From assembly GCA_016285145.1 (NCBI GenBank), contig JAEEQE010000026.1, positions 1 through 42,531 of the forward strand: a DNA stretch of 42,531 bases, written 5' to 3'. The position numbers were made by a program, and so were the translations under genes. Shown here one piece after another: positions 25,181 to 33,827 of this stretch; position 1 is the stretch's first letter, and each line of letters begins with the position of its first letter. The DNA is from Bacteroidales bacterium (GTDB taxonomy: Bacteria; Bacteroidota; Bacteroidia; Bacteroidales; WCHB1-69). The notes beneath the pieces are model-generated. The model made no database searches and had not been told where the DNA came from. It saw only the letters and a list, made by a program, of their open reading frames with translations.

Positions 25181-25267
25181 CGGAAAGTGAGGGATTCGAA
25201 CCCCCGGTAGCTGTGACACTACGGCGGTTTTCGAAACCGCTGCCTTAAGCCACTCGGCCAACTTTCC
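25181..25267 (-). tRNA. tRNA-Ser (anticodon CGA)
   Basis: The minus strand folds into an 87-base class II tRNA. It has acceptor stem GGAAAGT/ACTTTCC, discriminator G, anticodon stem GCGGT/ACCGC with loop TTCGAAA (anticodon CGA, reading UCG), a long variable arm (GTAGTGTCACAGCTAC), and T loop TTCGAAT. The long variable arm and G73 fit serine identity. CCA is not encoded. It has its own promoter and terminator. Confidence 0.95.
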
Positions 25268-25289
25268 GTGTCCCTTTTTTTTGAGGCGG

Positions 25290-25297
25290 CAAAGATA
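25290..25297 (-). promoter_or_regulatory. -7 promoter element (TATCTTTG) for tRNA-Ser
   Basis: TATCTTTG on the minus strand lies 22 bases upstream of the tRNA 5' end and matches the TAnnTTTG consensus. Confidence 0.6.
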
Positions 25298-25364
25298 CAA
25301 AAAATCCTTGAATCCGTGCCTTGTTTTTTTTATACCATTTTATGTGTGGGAAATTTCTTTTTCG

Positions 25365-25372
25365 TATTTTTG
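25365..25372 (+). promoter_or_regulatory. -7 promoter element (TATTTTTG) for the DUF5689-like T9SS protein
   Basis: TATTTTTG lies 48 bases upstream of the ATG at 25421. The leader in between is AT-rich, as is common before strongly expressed secreted-protein genes in this phylum. Confidence 0.6.
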
Positions 25373-25420
25373 CCGTCCCAAAATTAACAATCAATTCTTA
25401 ATAATTAATATCAAAACCCT

Positions 25421-27220
25421 ATGAAAAAAATCTTTATTCTTGTTCTTGCGATGGTTATGTCCTTTGGGGCTTTCGCGCAAACATTGACCAATTTGGCTTA
25501 TTTCCCGTTTACGGGTAACCAAGCCTCCCCGAACACACCGAACTCATATCTCTCTACCCATGGAGAGCAGGCTGGTACCGCAGGGCTCTACTTGGATGGC
25601 ACACATGGATCCTCCTCCTGGGCATCCGATGAGCTGACAGCCAATAATGGTTCCACCATCAATGCGCAATATGGTGTGAGCTCTGACAAGGATCTGGCCA
25701 CCATCAACCAGAGTGCGAATGGCAAATCCATCGTTTTCCATTTCTCCACGGTCGGTTATCAGAATGTGGTTATGACCATGGCTTCCCGCCGTTCCGGCAC
25801 GGGCTTCAATAGCACGGTCTGGTCTTATAGTACCGATGGCACCAACTTTACCACGCTGCCTAACTTCTCCACTACGCCCGATACCGTTGGAACATACAGA
25901 CTGCAGACCTTGGACTTCACGGGGGTACCTGCTCTGAACGACCAGCCGAATGTCTATCTGCGTTGCACCTATAATGGCGCAACAGCCAACAACGGCTCCT
26001 TCCGTATCGATAACGTGCTCATCGCTGCTGCCAACGCCGGTCCCGATGTGTGGGGTCCGATGGTTGCCTCCGTTGCCGCCACTGACACCCAGACGGTGAA
26101 TGTGACCTTCAATGAACTGGTTTCCACCGCCACGGCAGAGAATGTGGCCAACTATATTATCGACAACAATATCACGGTTACTTCTGCCTCCCTTACAGGC
26201 ACTACGGTGACCTTGACGACCAGTCCGCTCACGCCGGGCGACATGTACACGATGATTATCAGCAATGTGGCTGACACCACCGGCAATGTGATGTCTCCTG
26301 ATACTGCCACTTTTTCATACGGCGTTTCCCATGATCATCAGTGCGCCACCATCGCCGAACTGAGAAGCAAATGGCCCGGAACGTTCAATATTGACTCCAT
26401 TTTGTTCGACAATGTGGTGTATAAACTCACCGGTGAGGTTATCGTTACCGGTGTTAACGAGAGCTATCGTCATCAGACGTTCATCCAGGATGCCACTGGC
26501 GCCATTGTCATTGATGATAACGGTATTCTGATGTCTTCGTATAATGCGGGTGACAAGATTTCCGGCATCATGGGTAAACTCACTTGTTATTATGGTATGT
26601 TGCAGTTCTCTGTCACGGAAGCGTACCATGAAGAAGCAATTAGTGTGTACAACCCTGTCGAACCCCTTGTCGTTTCTGTCTCTGACATCCAAGATGTGAA
26701 TTTCATGAACAATCACCAGGCCGAACTCTTGCGAATGAATAATGTTACCTTCTCCGAAACGGGTGACATTGAAAATAATGGAAAATACACGGTCACTCAG
26801 AATGGCCAGTCTGCCAATTGTGTATGGATCCATTTCTGGAATGTGGCTGGTCTGTCAGGAACACCCATCCCCACCATGCCGGTGTCTCTGATTGGTGTCA
26901 ACAAGATCACCCACGGCTCATATTACCTGATTCCAAGAAAGGGAGAGGACCTAGGCACGGGTGTCGCACAATATCTTACAGAAAATGATTTGGTAATCTA
27001 TCCCAATCCTGTCACCGACCAGCTCAATGTGTCGTTGCGCACGGACAAATATCAGGTTACGCGCGTGGCCATCTACGACATGAACGGCAAACTGGTGTGC
27101 AGCCAACCGGTTGAAGATAACCATGTTCGTATGGATGTCCAGGGATTCTCCGCCGGCACCTATTTCCTGCGTCTGTCGGATGGAAAGAATATGATGACAA
27201 CGAAATTCATCAAGAAATAA
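25421..27220 (+). CDS. T9SS-secreted multidomain protein with DUF5689-like OB domain
   Basis: A 599-residue exported protein. After a signal peptide (FGAFA-Q, Q20) comes a beta-sandwich of about 25-205 ending in GSFRIDNVLIAAAN. Next is an SbsA-type Ig-like domain of about 208-300 (VNVTFNELVS...YTMIISNVADTTGN), then an OB-fold segment of about 305-405 (TIAELRSKW...LTGEVIV...TFIQDATGAIVIDD). That segment matches the DUF5689 pattern in the two lipoproteins encoded at 28561-31133. The T9SS type A domain starts at IYPNPVTDQLNVSL (about 525) and ends KFIKK. It should be exported across the outer membrane. The gene is convergent to ribBA, with a shared terminator. No catalytic domain is recognised; binding to a surface or substrate is the likely role. 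Confidence 0.87.
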   Translation: MKKIFILVLAMVMSFGAFAQTLTNLAYFPFTGNQASPNTPNSYLSTHGEQAGTAGLYLDGTHGSSSWASDELTANNGSTINAQYGVSSDKDLATINQSANGKSIVFHFSTVGYQNVVMTMASRRSGTGFNSTVWSYSTDGTNFTTLPNFSTTPDTVGTYRLQTLDFTGVPALNDQPNVYLRCTYNGATANNGSFRIDNVLIAAANAGPDVWGPMVASVAATDTQTVNVTFNELVSTATAENVANYIIDNNITVTSASLTGTTVTLTTSPLTPGDMYTMIISNVADTTGNVMSPDTATFSYGVSHDHQCATIAELRSKWPGTFNIDSILFDNVVYKLTGEVIVTGVNESYRHQTFIQDATGAIVIDDNGILMSSYNAGDKISGIMGKLTCYYGMLQFSVTEAYHEEAISVYNPVEPLVVSVSDIQDVNFMNNHQAELLRMNNVTFSETGDIENNGKYTVTQNGQSANCVWIHFWNVAGLSGTPIPTMPVSLIGVNKITHGSYYLIPRKGEDLGTGVAQYLTENDLVIYPNPVTDQLNVSLRTDKYQVTRVAIYDMNGKLVCSQPVEDNHVRMDVQGFSAGTYFLRLSDGKNMMTTKFIKK

Positions 27221-27240
27221 GGACAAAATTCGATGAGAAG

Positions 27241-27272
27241 AAAAGAGGATGACCATACGGTCATCCTCTTTT
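27241..27272. terminator. Bidirectional terminator between the T9SS protein and ribBA
   Basis: A perfect 14-bp inverted repeat (27241-27254 AAAAGAGGATGACC and its complement 27259-27272, loop ATAC) has A runs on one side and T runs on the other. It can therefore terminate both the plus-strand T9SS gene and the minus-strand ribBA transcript. Confidence 0.88.
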
Positions 27273-27304
27273 CTTTTGTCACCAGACTGCTATGGCCCGA
27301 TTTC

Positions 27305-28516
27305 CTAACTGAGATGAAGATCGTGTCCCATTTTTTCCTGCTTGGTGCGCAGGTAACGTTCGTTGATCTTGTTGGGTTGGATGATAATGGGAATGGTGTC
27401 CACGATTTCGATGCCGTGGGCGGTAAGGCCCACCCGCTTGGCGGGATTGTTCGTGATCAGACGGACATGCGTGGCATTGAGATCGCGCAGGATTTGCGCT
27501 CCGATGCCGTAGTCGCGTTCGTCAGCCTTGAATCCAAGTTCTAGGTTGGCTTCCACGGTGTCGCGGCCGAGTTCCTGAAGATGGTAGGCGCGCAATTTGT
27601 TCACCAGACCGATGCCACGACCCTCTTGGCTCATGTAAAGCACAAGGCCTTTGCCCTCTTTGTCCACCATCTCCATGGATCGGTGCAGCTGCTCGCCGCA
27701 GTCGCACTTGGCCGACCCGAAGATGTCGCCCGTGGCGCAGGAAGAGTGAACTCGCACCATGACGGGTTCTCCGTCCGTCCATTCGCCCTTCTTGAGGACC
27801 AGATGGGTGGCGCCGTTGTTGAGTTGGGTGTAGGCGATAAGCTTGAAGTCGCCCCAGCGGGTGGGAAGGTTGACTTCCTGTTCCTTGCGGATCAGCTTCT
27901 CGCTTTGCAGACGGTAGGCGATGAGCTTCTCGATGCTTGTGATTTTGAGGTCGAACTTGTGCGCTACTTCCATGAGTTGGGGTAGGCGGGCCATCGTACC
28001 ATCGGGGTTGATTATTTCGATGAGGGCGCCCACGGGATTGAGGCCCGCGAGGCGAGCCATATCCACAGTGGCTTCCGTGTGCCCGGCGCGCACCAGCACG
28101 CCGCCATCACGCGCCCGCAGGGGGTTCACATGCCCCGGACGACCGAAGTTGGAAGGCCTCATCGTCGGGTCGGCCAGCGCCTTGATGGTGGCGGCCCGGT
28201 CGTGCATTGACACGCCCGTGGTGCATCCGTGCTCCAGCAAATCCACTGTCACCGTGAAGGGTGTGCCGTGCAGCGAGGTGTTGCTGTTCACCTGCATCTC
28301 AAGGCTCAGTTCCTCACAGCGTTGCTGGGTCAACGGGGCACACAGCACCCCGCGACCGTATTGCAGCATGAAATTCACTTTTTCCGGCGTGATCTTCTCC
28401 GCCGCAATGATAAAATCACCTTCGTTTTCGCGATCCTCGTCATCTACCATGATGACGAACTTGCCCGCTTTGAAATCTTCTAATGCTTCTTCTATTGAAT
28501 TGAGTTTAATATCCAT
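27305..28516 (-). CDS. ribBA: Bifunctional 3,4-dihydroxy-2-butanone 4-phosphate synthase / GTP cyclohydrolase II
   Basis: The 403-residue enzyme supplies both precursors of riboflavin. Residues 1 to about 203 are the RibB domain ([42 protein letters not shown] replaces the more usual HIFPL). Residues 205-403 are the RibA domain, with the zinc cysteines in [15 protein letters not shown], the RGIG segment and TNNPAKR. No FMN riboswitch fits in the 44-base gap upstream, and no TAnnTTTG is seen there. The gene is therefore probably transcribed with the DUF5689 lipoprotein and TonB receptor genes, ending at the terminator at 27241-27272. Confidence 0.96.
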   Translation of the reverse strand: MDIKLNSIEEALEDFKAGKFVIMVDDEDRENEGDFIIAAEKITPEKVNFMLQYGRGVLCAPLTQQRCEELSLEMQVNSNTSLHGTPFTVTVDLLEHGCTTGVSMHDRAATIKALADPTMRPSNFGRPGHVNPLRARDGGVLVRAGHTEATVDMARLAGLNPVGALIEIINPDGTMARLPQLMEVAHKFDLKITSIEKLIAYRLQSEKLIRKEQEVNLPTRWGDFKLIAYTQLNNGATHLVLKKGEWTDGEPVMVRVHSSCATGDIFGSAKCDCGEQLHRSMEMVDKEGKGLVLYMSQEGRGIGLVNKLRAYHLQELGRDTVEANLELGFKADERDYGIGAQILRDLNATHVRLITNNPAKRVGLTAHGIEIVDTIPIIIQPNKINERYLRTKQEKMGHDLHLS

Positions 28517-28560
28517 TATAATGGTTCTGTTATATTAGATTATGGAGTTGTAAAATCCTG

Positions 28561-29868
28561 TTATTGTTGTTGCTGTTGGTAGAACTTCAGTGAGCGAATA
28601 GCCCAAAGAGATCCGTTGGCTGTACCATACTTGTGGTAGCGGAGGGCTATGCGGAATGAGTTGTTGCCAACAACACTCATGTCCATCGCATTACTTAAAG
28701 AGAAATTGGATTGGAAATCACTCAAGTTGGGATTAAATGGAGTCCAATCGCTTTCGTTGAATTCACCGCCTTGATAGGTTGTGGAGTAATAGACTTGGTA
28801 ATAATCAGGCTGGCTGGTGATGGTGTTCTGTTGATCCACCCGTAGCGTTACACCGTCGAGATTCGGGAGTGTGATTTGCGGGGAAATAAGCCAGTCGTCA
28901 CATTCCGTGGAGGTGGCATTATGATATACGAATTGTGATCCCTCATACGTCTGGGGCTTCCAGGCGTTGTTTTGAGGATACATACTCCAACCACCCGAGG
29001 TGAAACAATTGTTGTCCAAGGCAATGTCTTTTATCAAGATATCCTCTGTGGTGTGCGCGAACTGGATGTCGTCTTTTGTGCGGAGGGTCAGCTGGTAAAT
29101 CTGTTTTCCGCTGGAGGTGTAAACAGACAAGATTCCATACAGACAGTATTTCTTTGAGGCATCTATCGTGATGGAACGGAAGTTGGCGTAGTTGGAGGTA
29201 CGCACCACCACGGAATCCCCGTTGATGAACACGGATCTGTCCATGGTCATGTCATTGGTGGCCAATGGCTTGCCGTTGTCGGAACTTTTGAATTTACAAC
29301 CATTAATGCGGACAAGGCAGTTGACGTTTTCCGTCGTCAATTCTTTTTTGCCTGTCACTTCAATGGGATTGGCCACGAAAGGATGGCTTGGATCCGGCAT
29401 TCCGTCTTTGTGGATGTAGTGGTCAAGAGCTTTGGGATGGATGCGTCCAACCGAACCGACATATTTCCATCCGATCTGGTGTTTGCCATGATAATCGCCC
29501 ACGATGAGGCCCCGGCAGTCCAGATAGATTGTCTGCCCGACAGGATAATCGTTGTAGAGGCTGGAACGGTCGATGGAGATTTCAATGCCGCCGGTCTCAT
29601 CCTGAATGGTCATGTATTTGTAGCAGTTGCCCCCTTGGTCGGAGCTGACCACCACCGCTTTCACGATGAAGGGTTCATCCCAGCGGCAGATGGAGTCCTG
29701 CGCTCCTGTGCCCATCACGGTGTGTTTGGCCTTGATGTCGGCAATGGTGTGGTTGGCGGCAGGGCCGGAATATACGGGAACCTGGAATTCGGGTTCCTGC
29801 CAGCGGTTGCAGGTCACAAATAACAATGCCATGACGGCATAACATGCAAATATGATTGTTCTTTTCAT
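28561..29868 (-). CDS. DUF5689 domain lipoprotein (first of two paralogues next to ribBA)
   Basis: A 435-residue lipoprotein: signal peptide with LLFVTC, Cys20 lipidated. The DUF5689 OB-fold region spans about 40-270, with TIADIKAKH, VVVSSDQGGNCYKYMTIQDETGGIEI and VVVRTSNYANF. The C-terminal choice-of-anchor-type domain of about 280-430 has DDWLISPQITLPNLDGV. It ends in a run of five Gln encoded by CAA/CAG repeats. It shares the whole layout and many motifs with the upstream neighbour at 29880-31133. Likely a surface-exposed outer-membrane lipoprotein working with the TonB receptor two genes upstream. The ligand is unknown. Confidence 0.85.
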   Translation of the reverse strand: MKRTIIFACYAVMALLFVTCNRWQEPEFQVPVYSGPAANHTIADIKAKHTVMGTGAQDSICRWDEPFIVKAVVVSSDQGGNCYKYMTIQDETGGIEISIDRSSLYNDYPVGQTIYLDCRGLIVGDYHGKHQIGWKYVGSVGRIHPKALDHYIHKDGMPDPSHPFVANPIEVTGKKELTTENVNCLVRINGCKFKSSDNGKPLATNDMTMDRSVFINGDSVVVRTSNYANFRSITIDASKKYCLYGILSVYTSSGKQIYQLTLRTKDDIQFAHTTEDILIKDIALDNNCFTSGGWSMYPQNNAWKPQTYEGSQFVYHNATSTECDDWLISPQITLPNLDGVTLRVDQQNTITSQPDYYQVYYSTTYQGGEFNESDWTPFNPNLSDFQSNFSLSNAMDMSVVGNNSFRIALRYHKYGTANGSLWAIRSLKFYQQQQQ

Positions 29869-29879
29869 AATGATCGTGA

Positions 29880-31133
29880 TTATTTGGTTACAAGGGCCGA
29901 AACGGCAATCGAACTAATATACCAGGACTTGCTGTTACCGGTAAACCGATAGGCGAAGCGGAACTGGCTGCTTTGTGCATCCGCAGGAATGTTGAAGGTG
30001 AAATTCGATTCCGAAGTGGAAAACTCGGACATGGGAACCTCGATCCAGTCAGTGCTGCCGGCAGTTGAATAATAGAGTTTCATCATGGCGTTGTCGCCGC
30101 CCGAGGGTGCGCGGTGTGTGAAGGAGAGCACGGGGGACTGCACATTCGACAAGTTGATGGCAGGCGAGATCAGCCAGCTGTCGGTGGCTCCGTTGGCTGT
30201 GATGTAGAACCCGTTGAAACTGGTGTTGGTTAACACGTTCCACTCACTGCCGGAGGCTGTCTGGGTCCATCCTTCGTTGAAGGCGTTCGGATAGTTCACC
30301 GTGAAAATGGATTCAAGATGCGGCGGGGCCACGAAGCCTTGCACATCGTTCAAATCGCGGATCACCATCTGAATGTCATCGTTGTAGCGGGTCAGGATGC
30401 CGACCACCGTGCCAGTGCCTTCAGGAAGTATCGCGGCGCGGAATTTGGCGTAGTTGCTGGTGCGAAGCACCACTTTGCCTCCGCCGGCCAGGTTGATGTC
30501 GTGCGAGGTGGCAGCGGCCACGTCAGAATAGGTGGAATGACCACCATCCGCAAAGGTGGCTCCCTCCAACCGCACCAGACGGTTGAAGTATTCAGCCGGA
30601 AGCTCGGAGGCTTTCGCCGGAACTGAGGTCAACGTCATGAAGGGCTCCACCGTCTGGCAGGGACCGTCGCCGAAAATGTACTGGTAGGCTTTGTTGGAAG
30701 GAATAGATTCCATTTTGCCGTTTGCCCAGACACCTATCTGCGGGAGCCGGCGGTAATCGCCAAGGTCAAGGCCGTTGCATTTGACATATACTCTTTGTCC
30801 GAGACGGTATTTGTTGTACAGTGTCGAGCTGTTGATCTTGATTTGGATGCCTCCCGTGGAATCCTCGATGTTGATGTATTTGTAGCAGTTGCCTTCTTCA
30901 TCCGAGGAGGTGACGATGCCTGAGATGATGATGTCGGCGGAATCTTCCGACAGATGGTCGTAGGAATCCAGACTTCCGATGGTGTGCATCGCTATCAACT
31001 GCGCGATAGTGGTGTTGGCCACACCGTCATATGCCGGCATTGGGGCCACATCCTGCTGCCAGTTGCACGAAGCGAACAGTCCGCATAAGGCGACCCATAA
31101 TACTATGAGATTGATTTTATATGCTTTTTTCAT
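29880..31133 (-). CDS. DUF5689 domain lipoprotein (second paralogue, next to TonB receptor)
   Basis: A 417-residue lipoprotein with signal peptide ending GLFASC (Cys23). The DUF5689 segment has TIAQLIAMH, GIVTSSDEEGNCYKYINIED, STGGIQIKI and VVLRTSNYAKF. The C-terminal choice-of-anchor domain has DSWLISPAINLSNVQSPVLSF and ends in SKSWYISSIAVSALVTK. It lies 21 bases after the TonB receptor gene and 11 bases before the paralogue, so the three are cotranscribed. The pair looks like an old duplication with much divergence. A SusD-like role as a ligand-capturing partner is an inference; no SusD fold is seen. Confidence 0.85.
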   Translation of the reverse strand: MKKAYKINLIVLWVALCGLFASCNWQQDVAPMPAYDGVANTTIAQLIAMHTIGSLDSYDHLSEDSADIIISGIVTSSDEEGNCYKYINIEDSTGGIQIKINSSTLYNKYRLGQRVYVKCNGLDLGDYRRLPQIGVWANGKMESIPSNKAYQYIFGDGPCQTVEPFMTLTSVPAKASELPAEYFNRLVRLEGATFADGGHSTYSDVAAATSHDINLAGGGKVVLRTSNYAKFRAAILPEGTGTVVGILTRYNDDIQMVIRDLNDVQGFVAPPHLESIFTVNYPNAFNEGWTQTASGSEWNVLTNTSFNGFYITANGATDSWLISPAINLSNVQSPVLSFTHRAPSGGDNAMMKLYYSTAGSTDWIEVPMSEFSTSESNFTFNIPADAQSSQFRFAYRFTGNSKSWYISSIAVSALVTK

Positions 31134-31154
31134 AATGGCTGCGGTTTTCGGTTG

Positions 31155-33704
31155 TTAAAATGAAAAATTGATACCCAAGTAGAACGTGGTTCCGAAAGCG
31201 TAATAGTATTTGTTGGCGAACTTGTTCACGTTGTAGTTGGTGTAGTCGAAACGGTACTGCTCCCAAGCGGTTGTCACCAGATTCTTGTTGTTCAAGAGAT
31301 TGGTCACACTGGCATTGAAGCCGATGTTGTACTTGTGCGCCACGCGCCATGATTTGCTCACCGAAACGTCCAGGGTGAACTGGCCTTTCAGACGTTCCTG
31401 ATCGGCCACCTGGTGGTAGAGTTCCGAGTTCTCATCCAACGAACCGCGTGCGGTGGAGGTGCGGCGTTCGGGATTGAGGTCGCAGTATATCTTGTCAAAA
31501 TAGTTGGCGTTGATGTTCACCCACCAGTAATTGTAGTTGAACTTCAGACCGGCGGTGGCGGCCACCTGCGGGGTGCCTGCCACGTGGTAGTTCTTCCAAT
31601 AGACGATACGGTCCACGTCGCCCTCGAAGTCGGTGCCGTTCTCGGCGTTCATGGTCACCTCGGCGCGGTCGGAGTAGCGGTAGTCGCCCCAAGTGCCGGC
31701 CAGAATGAGTGAGAACATGCTGCCAAGCTTGATTTCGGTGCCCAGTTCAAAGCCTAAATGACGCTGGTCGATGCCGGAAATGGAGTAGTTGACCATGCTG
31801 GCGTAGTCGTCGTGGTAGAAACTGATGAGGCGGGTGGCGTCGAGTATCTGGGTGAAGTAGGCTGTGGCACGCAGCTTGATGGCAGGGTAGGAGAGCACGT
31901 AGGTGAGGTCGGCTGTGTAGATGGTCTCGTTTTTGAGGTTGTCCACATATTTGTTGCGGATGCGTGGCGCCACGAAGGCGTTAAGCACGCTGGGCGCCTT
32001 GGATTCAAACATGCCATTCAGCACTAAATAATTTCTTCCGTTGATCTTATAGGTGATGCCGGCTTTGGCAGCTCCCTCCAAGAAGGCCTTCCAGTCGGAT
32101 TGTCCGTAGGATTCGTTCTGGAAGCGTCCGTTCTGCATGTGACCCACGCGGCAGAATTCCGTGCCGCCCAGCTCGCCGCCGATGTGGAAATTGAGATGGT
32201 TGAAGGTGAACAGGGATGTGGCCCACACCCGTTGGGTGTAGATTTTGTAGTCATAGCTGTAACCGAAAACATCGCCTTCGTACAAGGTGTCGTCCTTGTG
32301 GAGCAGGTCGTTGTACTGGATGTTGTAGTCATCCGGGAAATCGCCTTCCGAGAATTTGTCAACATCTAACCAGTAGGAGCCGCCTAACAGGTCGGCGATG
32401 GTCTTGTAGTTTTTCTGTTTCATGCCGCGCACGTCCACGCCGCCGAACAGTTTGATATGCTCGCTCAAGGTGGCGTTGAAATTGCTGCTCCCACCCAGTT
32501 GGAAGTGGTCGAAACGGCGGTTTTCCAACATATACTGGGCGCGTTTGCCCTGGATGGCTGCCAGTTGGTTCACCGCATACATGTTATCCCAGTTGACTTG
32601 AGTATAGGATTGGTCGTTTTGGGTCCAGAGGCTTAATATATTATTGTAATAGCCAGAGGTGTCGCCTTTGTCGATCTGATAAGAGGGCAGGTTACGATAG
32701 TAGTCGGGGCGCGGGTCCGGCACGTCGTACCAGTTCAGCGAGGTGGTGTTGTTGCGTCCGAAGGTGCTTGCCAGCGTGGTGTTGACCTGTATCTTGCCGT
32801 TTTGGGGCGTGTACGTGTGCGTGAGCAGCACGACCGGTTCGCACACGGAACGCACGCGGGCGTTCCGCTGCTTGCCCTGATACCATCCCCAGTTGGCGTT
32901 GTAGTAGTTGTTTTGCAAAAGGTCATACGCTTCCTGCACTGAGTTGGACTGCATGCCGCGCGAGGTGTAGGAGGCGAAGGCGGAGAGGTTGAGGGCGTGC
33001 TCCATGTTGAACTTCTTTTCTGCGGCGAAGAAACCGGCGAAACTGTTGTAGGTGGTTCCTTCCACATAGGACAAGGCATGACCGAAACGGGCGGACAGGG
33101 AACCCACCACCGACCAGCCGTTCTTCATCACACCGGTGGAACCTGTCAGCATGAAACGGTTGCTGTAGGTGCGGTTCGACAGCGAGTAGGTGGCCCGCAC
33201 CTGACGGCGGAAGTTGCTGGCCCGAAGGTTGTAGTTTGTGGCTCCGCCGATGTCACCGAACACGAAAGAGGCCGGATTGATGCCCTGGATGTTCTCCGGA
33301 TAACGGAAAATGTGGTTCAAACCGCCCCACTGGGAGTAGGAGGCGCGCTCGGTCACCCGGCTGTTCATGGCAAAACCGTTCACACACACATCCTGGTACT
33401 TGTTGTCGTACCCGCGTGTGCGGAAATAGGCGATGCTGAAGGTGTAGGCGGTGTTGTTGGTGAACACATCCTGCGAGGAATGAAGCAAACCCGGCACGAA
33501 ATTGCTGCTGCCGCTTTCGCTGTCGTCCTCCTGCCCTTCACTTACGTCCGAGGCGCTGTCACTCAGGCTCGGCACTCCGCGAAGCGTATCCGTTTGATTC
33601 TGCTCCGTCTTTCCTTTCTTGTTCTTTGTCTTTCCAGTATCTTGTGAATATGCTGAAAAACAAAATGTTAAAATGAGAAAGATCCAAAATAAAGTCTTTT
33701 TCAT
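31155..33704 (-). CDS. TonB-dependent receptor of the DUF5689 cluster
   Basis: An 849-residue outer-membrane protein with signal peptide FSAYS-Q. A charged, low-complexity linker of about 25-70 (KTKNKKGKTEQNQ...EGQEDDSESGSS) is followed by a plug-like region of about 70-165 (SIAYFRTRGYDNKYQDVCVNG, ...GINPASFVFGDIGG). A long 22-strand-type beta-barrel ends in FGTTFYLGINFSF. It lacks the N-terminal carboxypeptidase-regulatory-like domain present in the second receptor of this window (37122). It heads a minus-strand run with two DUF5689 lipoproteins and ribBA. Substrate unknown. The receptor family is firm; a canonical TonB box is not clear. Confidence 0.85.
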   Translation of the reverse strand: MKKTLFWIFLILTFCFSAYSQDTGKTKNKKGKTEQNQTDTLRGVPSLSDSASDVSEGQEDDSESGSSNFVPGLLHSSQDVFTNNTAYTFSIAYFRTRGYDNKYQDVCVNGFAMNSRVTERASYSQWGGLNHIFRYPENIQGINPASFVFGDIGGATNYNLRASNFRRQVRATYSLSNRTYSNRFMLTGSTGVMKNGWSVVGSLSARFGHALSYVEGTTYNSFAGFFAAEKKFNMEHALNLSAFASYTSRGMQSNSVQEAYDLLQNNYYNANWGWYQGKQRNARVRSVCEPVVLLTHTYTPQNGKIQVNTTLASTFGRNNTTSLNWYDVPDPRPDYYRNLPSYQIDKGDTSGYYNNILSLWTQNDQSYTQVNWDNMYAVNQLAAIQGKRAQYMLENRRFDHFQLGGSSNFNATLSEHIKLFGGVDVRGMKQKNYKTIADLLGGSYWLDVDKFSEGDFPDDYNIQYNDLLHKDDTLYEGDVFGYSYDYKIYTQRVWATSLFTFNHLNFHIGGELGGTEFCRVGHMQNGRFQNESYGQSDWKAFLEGAAKAGITYKINGRNYLVLNGMFESKAPSVLNAFVAPRIRNKYVDNLKNETIYTADLTYVLSYPAIKLRATAYFTQILDATRLISFYHDDYASMVNYSISGIDQRHLGFELGTEIKLGSMFSLILAGTWGDYRYSDRAEVTMNAENGTDFEGDVDRIVYWKNYHVAGTPQVAATAGLKFNYNYWWVNINANYFDKIYCDLNPERRTSTARGSLDENSELYHQVADQERLKGQFTLDVSVSKSWRVAHKYNIGFNASVTNLLNNKNLVTTAWEQYRFDYTNYNVNKFANKYYYAFGTTFYLGINFSF

Positions 33705-33734
33705 AAGCGATGGTGTTGGTCGTTAAAAAGTGTG

Positions 33735-33742
33735 CAAAGATA
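33735..33742 (-). promoter_or_regulatory. -7 promoter element (TATCTTTG) of the TonB-DUF5689-ribBA run
   Basis: TATCTTTG on the minus strand lies 30 bases upstream of the receptor start codon. It is the only good promoter element I see for the whole 33704-27305 run. Confidence 0.6.
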
Positions 33743-33809
33743 CGAATTAATTAGCAAATAATGATGGCGAAAAAGTATTTCTCACCACAAATATCTGCGG
33801 TTATTTTCG

Positions 33810-33817
33810 TACTTTTG
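33810..33817 (+). promoter_or_regulatory. -7 promoter element (TACTTTTG) for the MBL hydrolase
   Basis: TACTTTTG ends only 10 bases before the ATG at 33828. Transcription would start about 5 bases before the start codon, giving a nearly leaderless mRNA. Confidence 0.55.
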
Positions 33818-33827
33818 CCGCGTTTTT

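Noticed and set aside
28517-28560. FMN riboswitch before ribBA
   Set aside because: The gap is only 44 bases and contains none of the conserved RFN-element segments.
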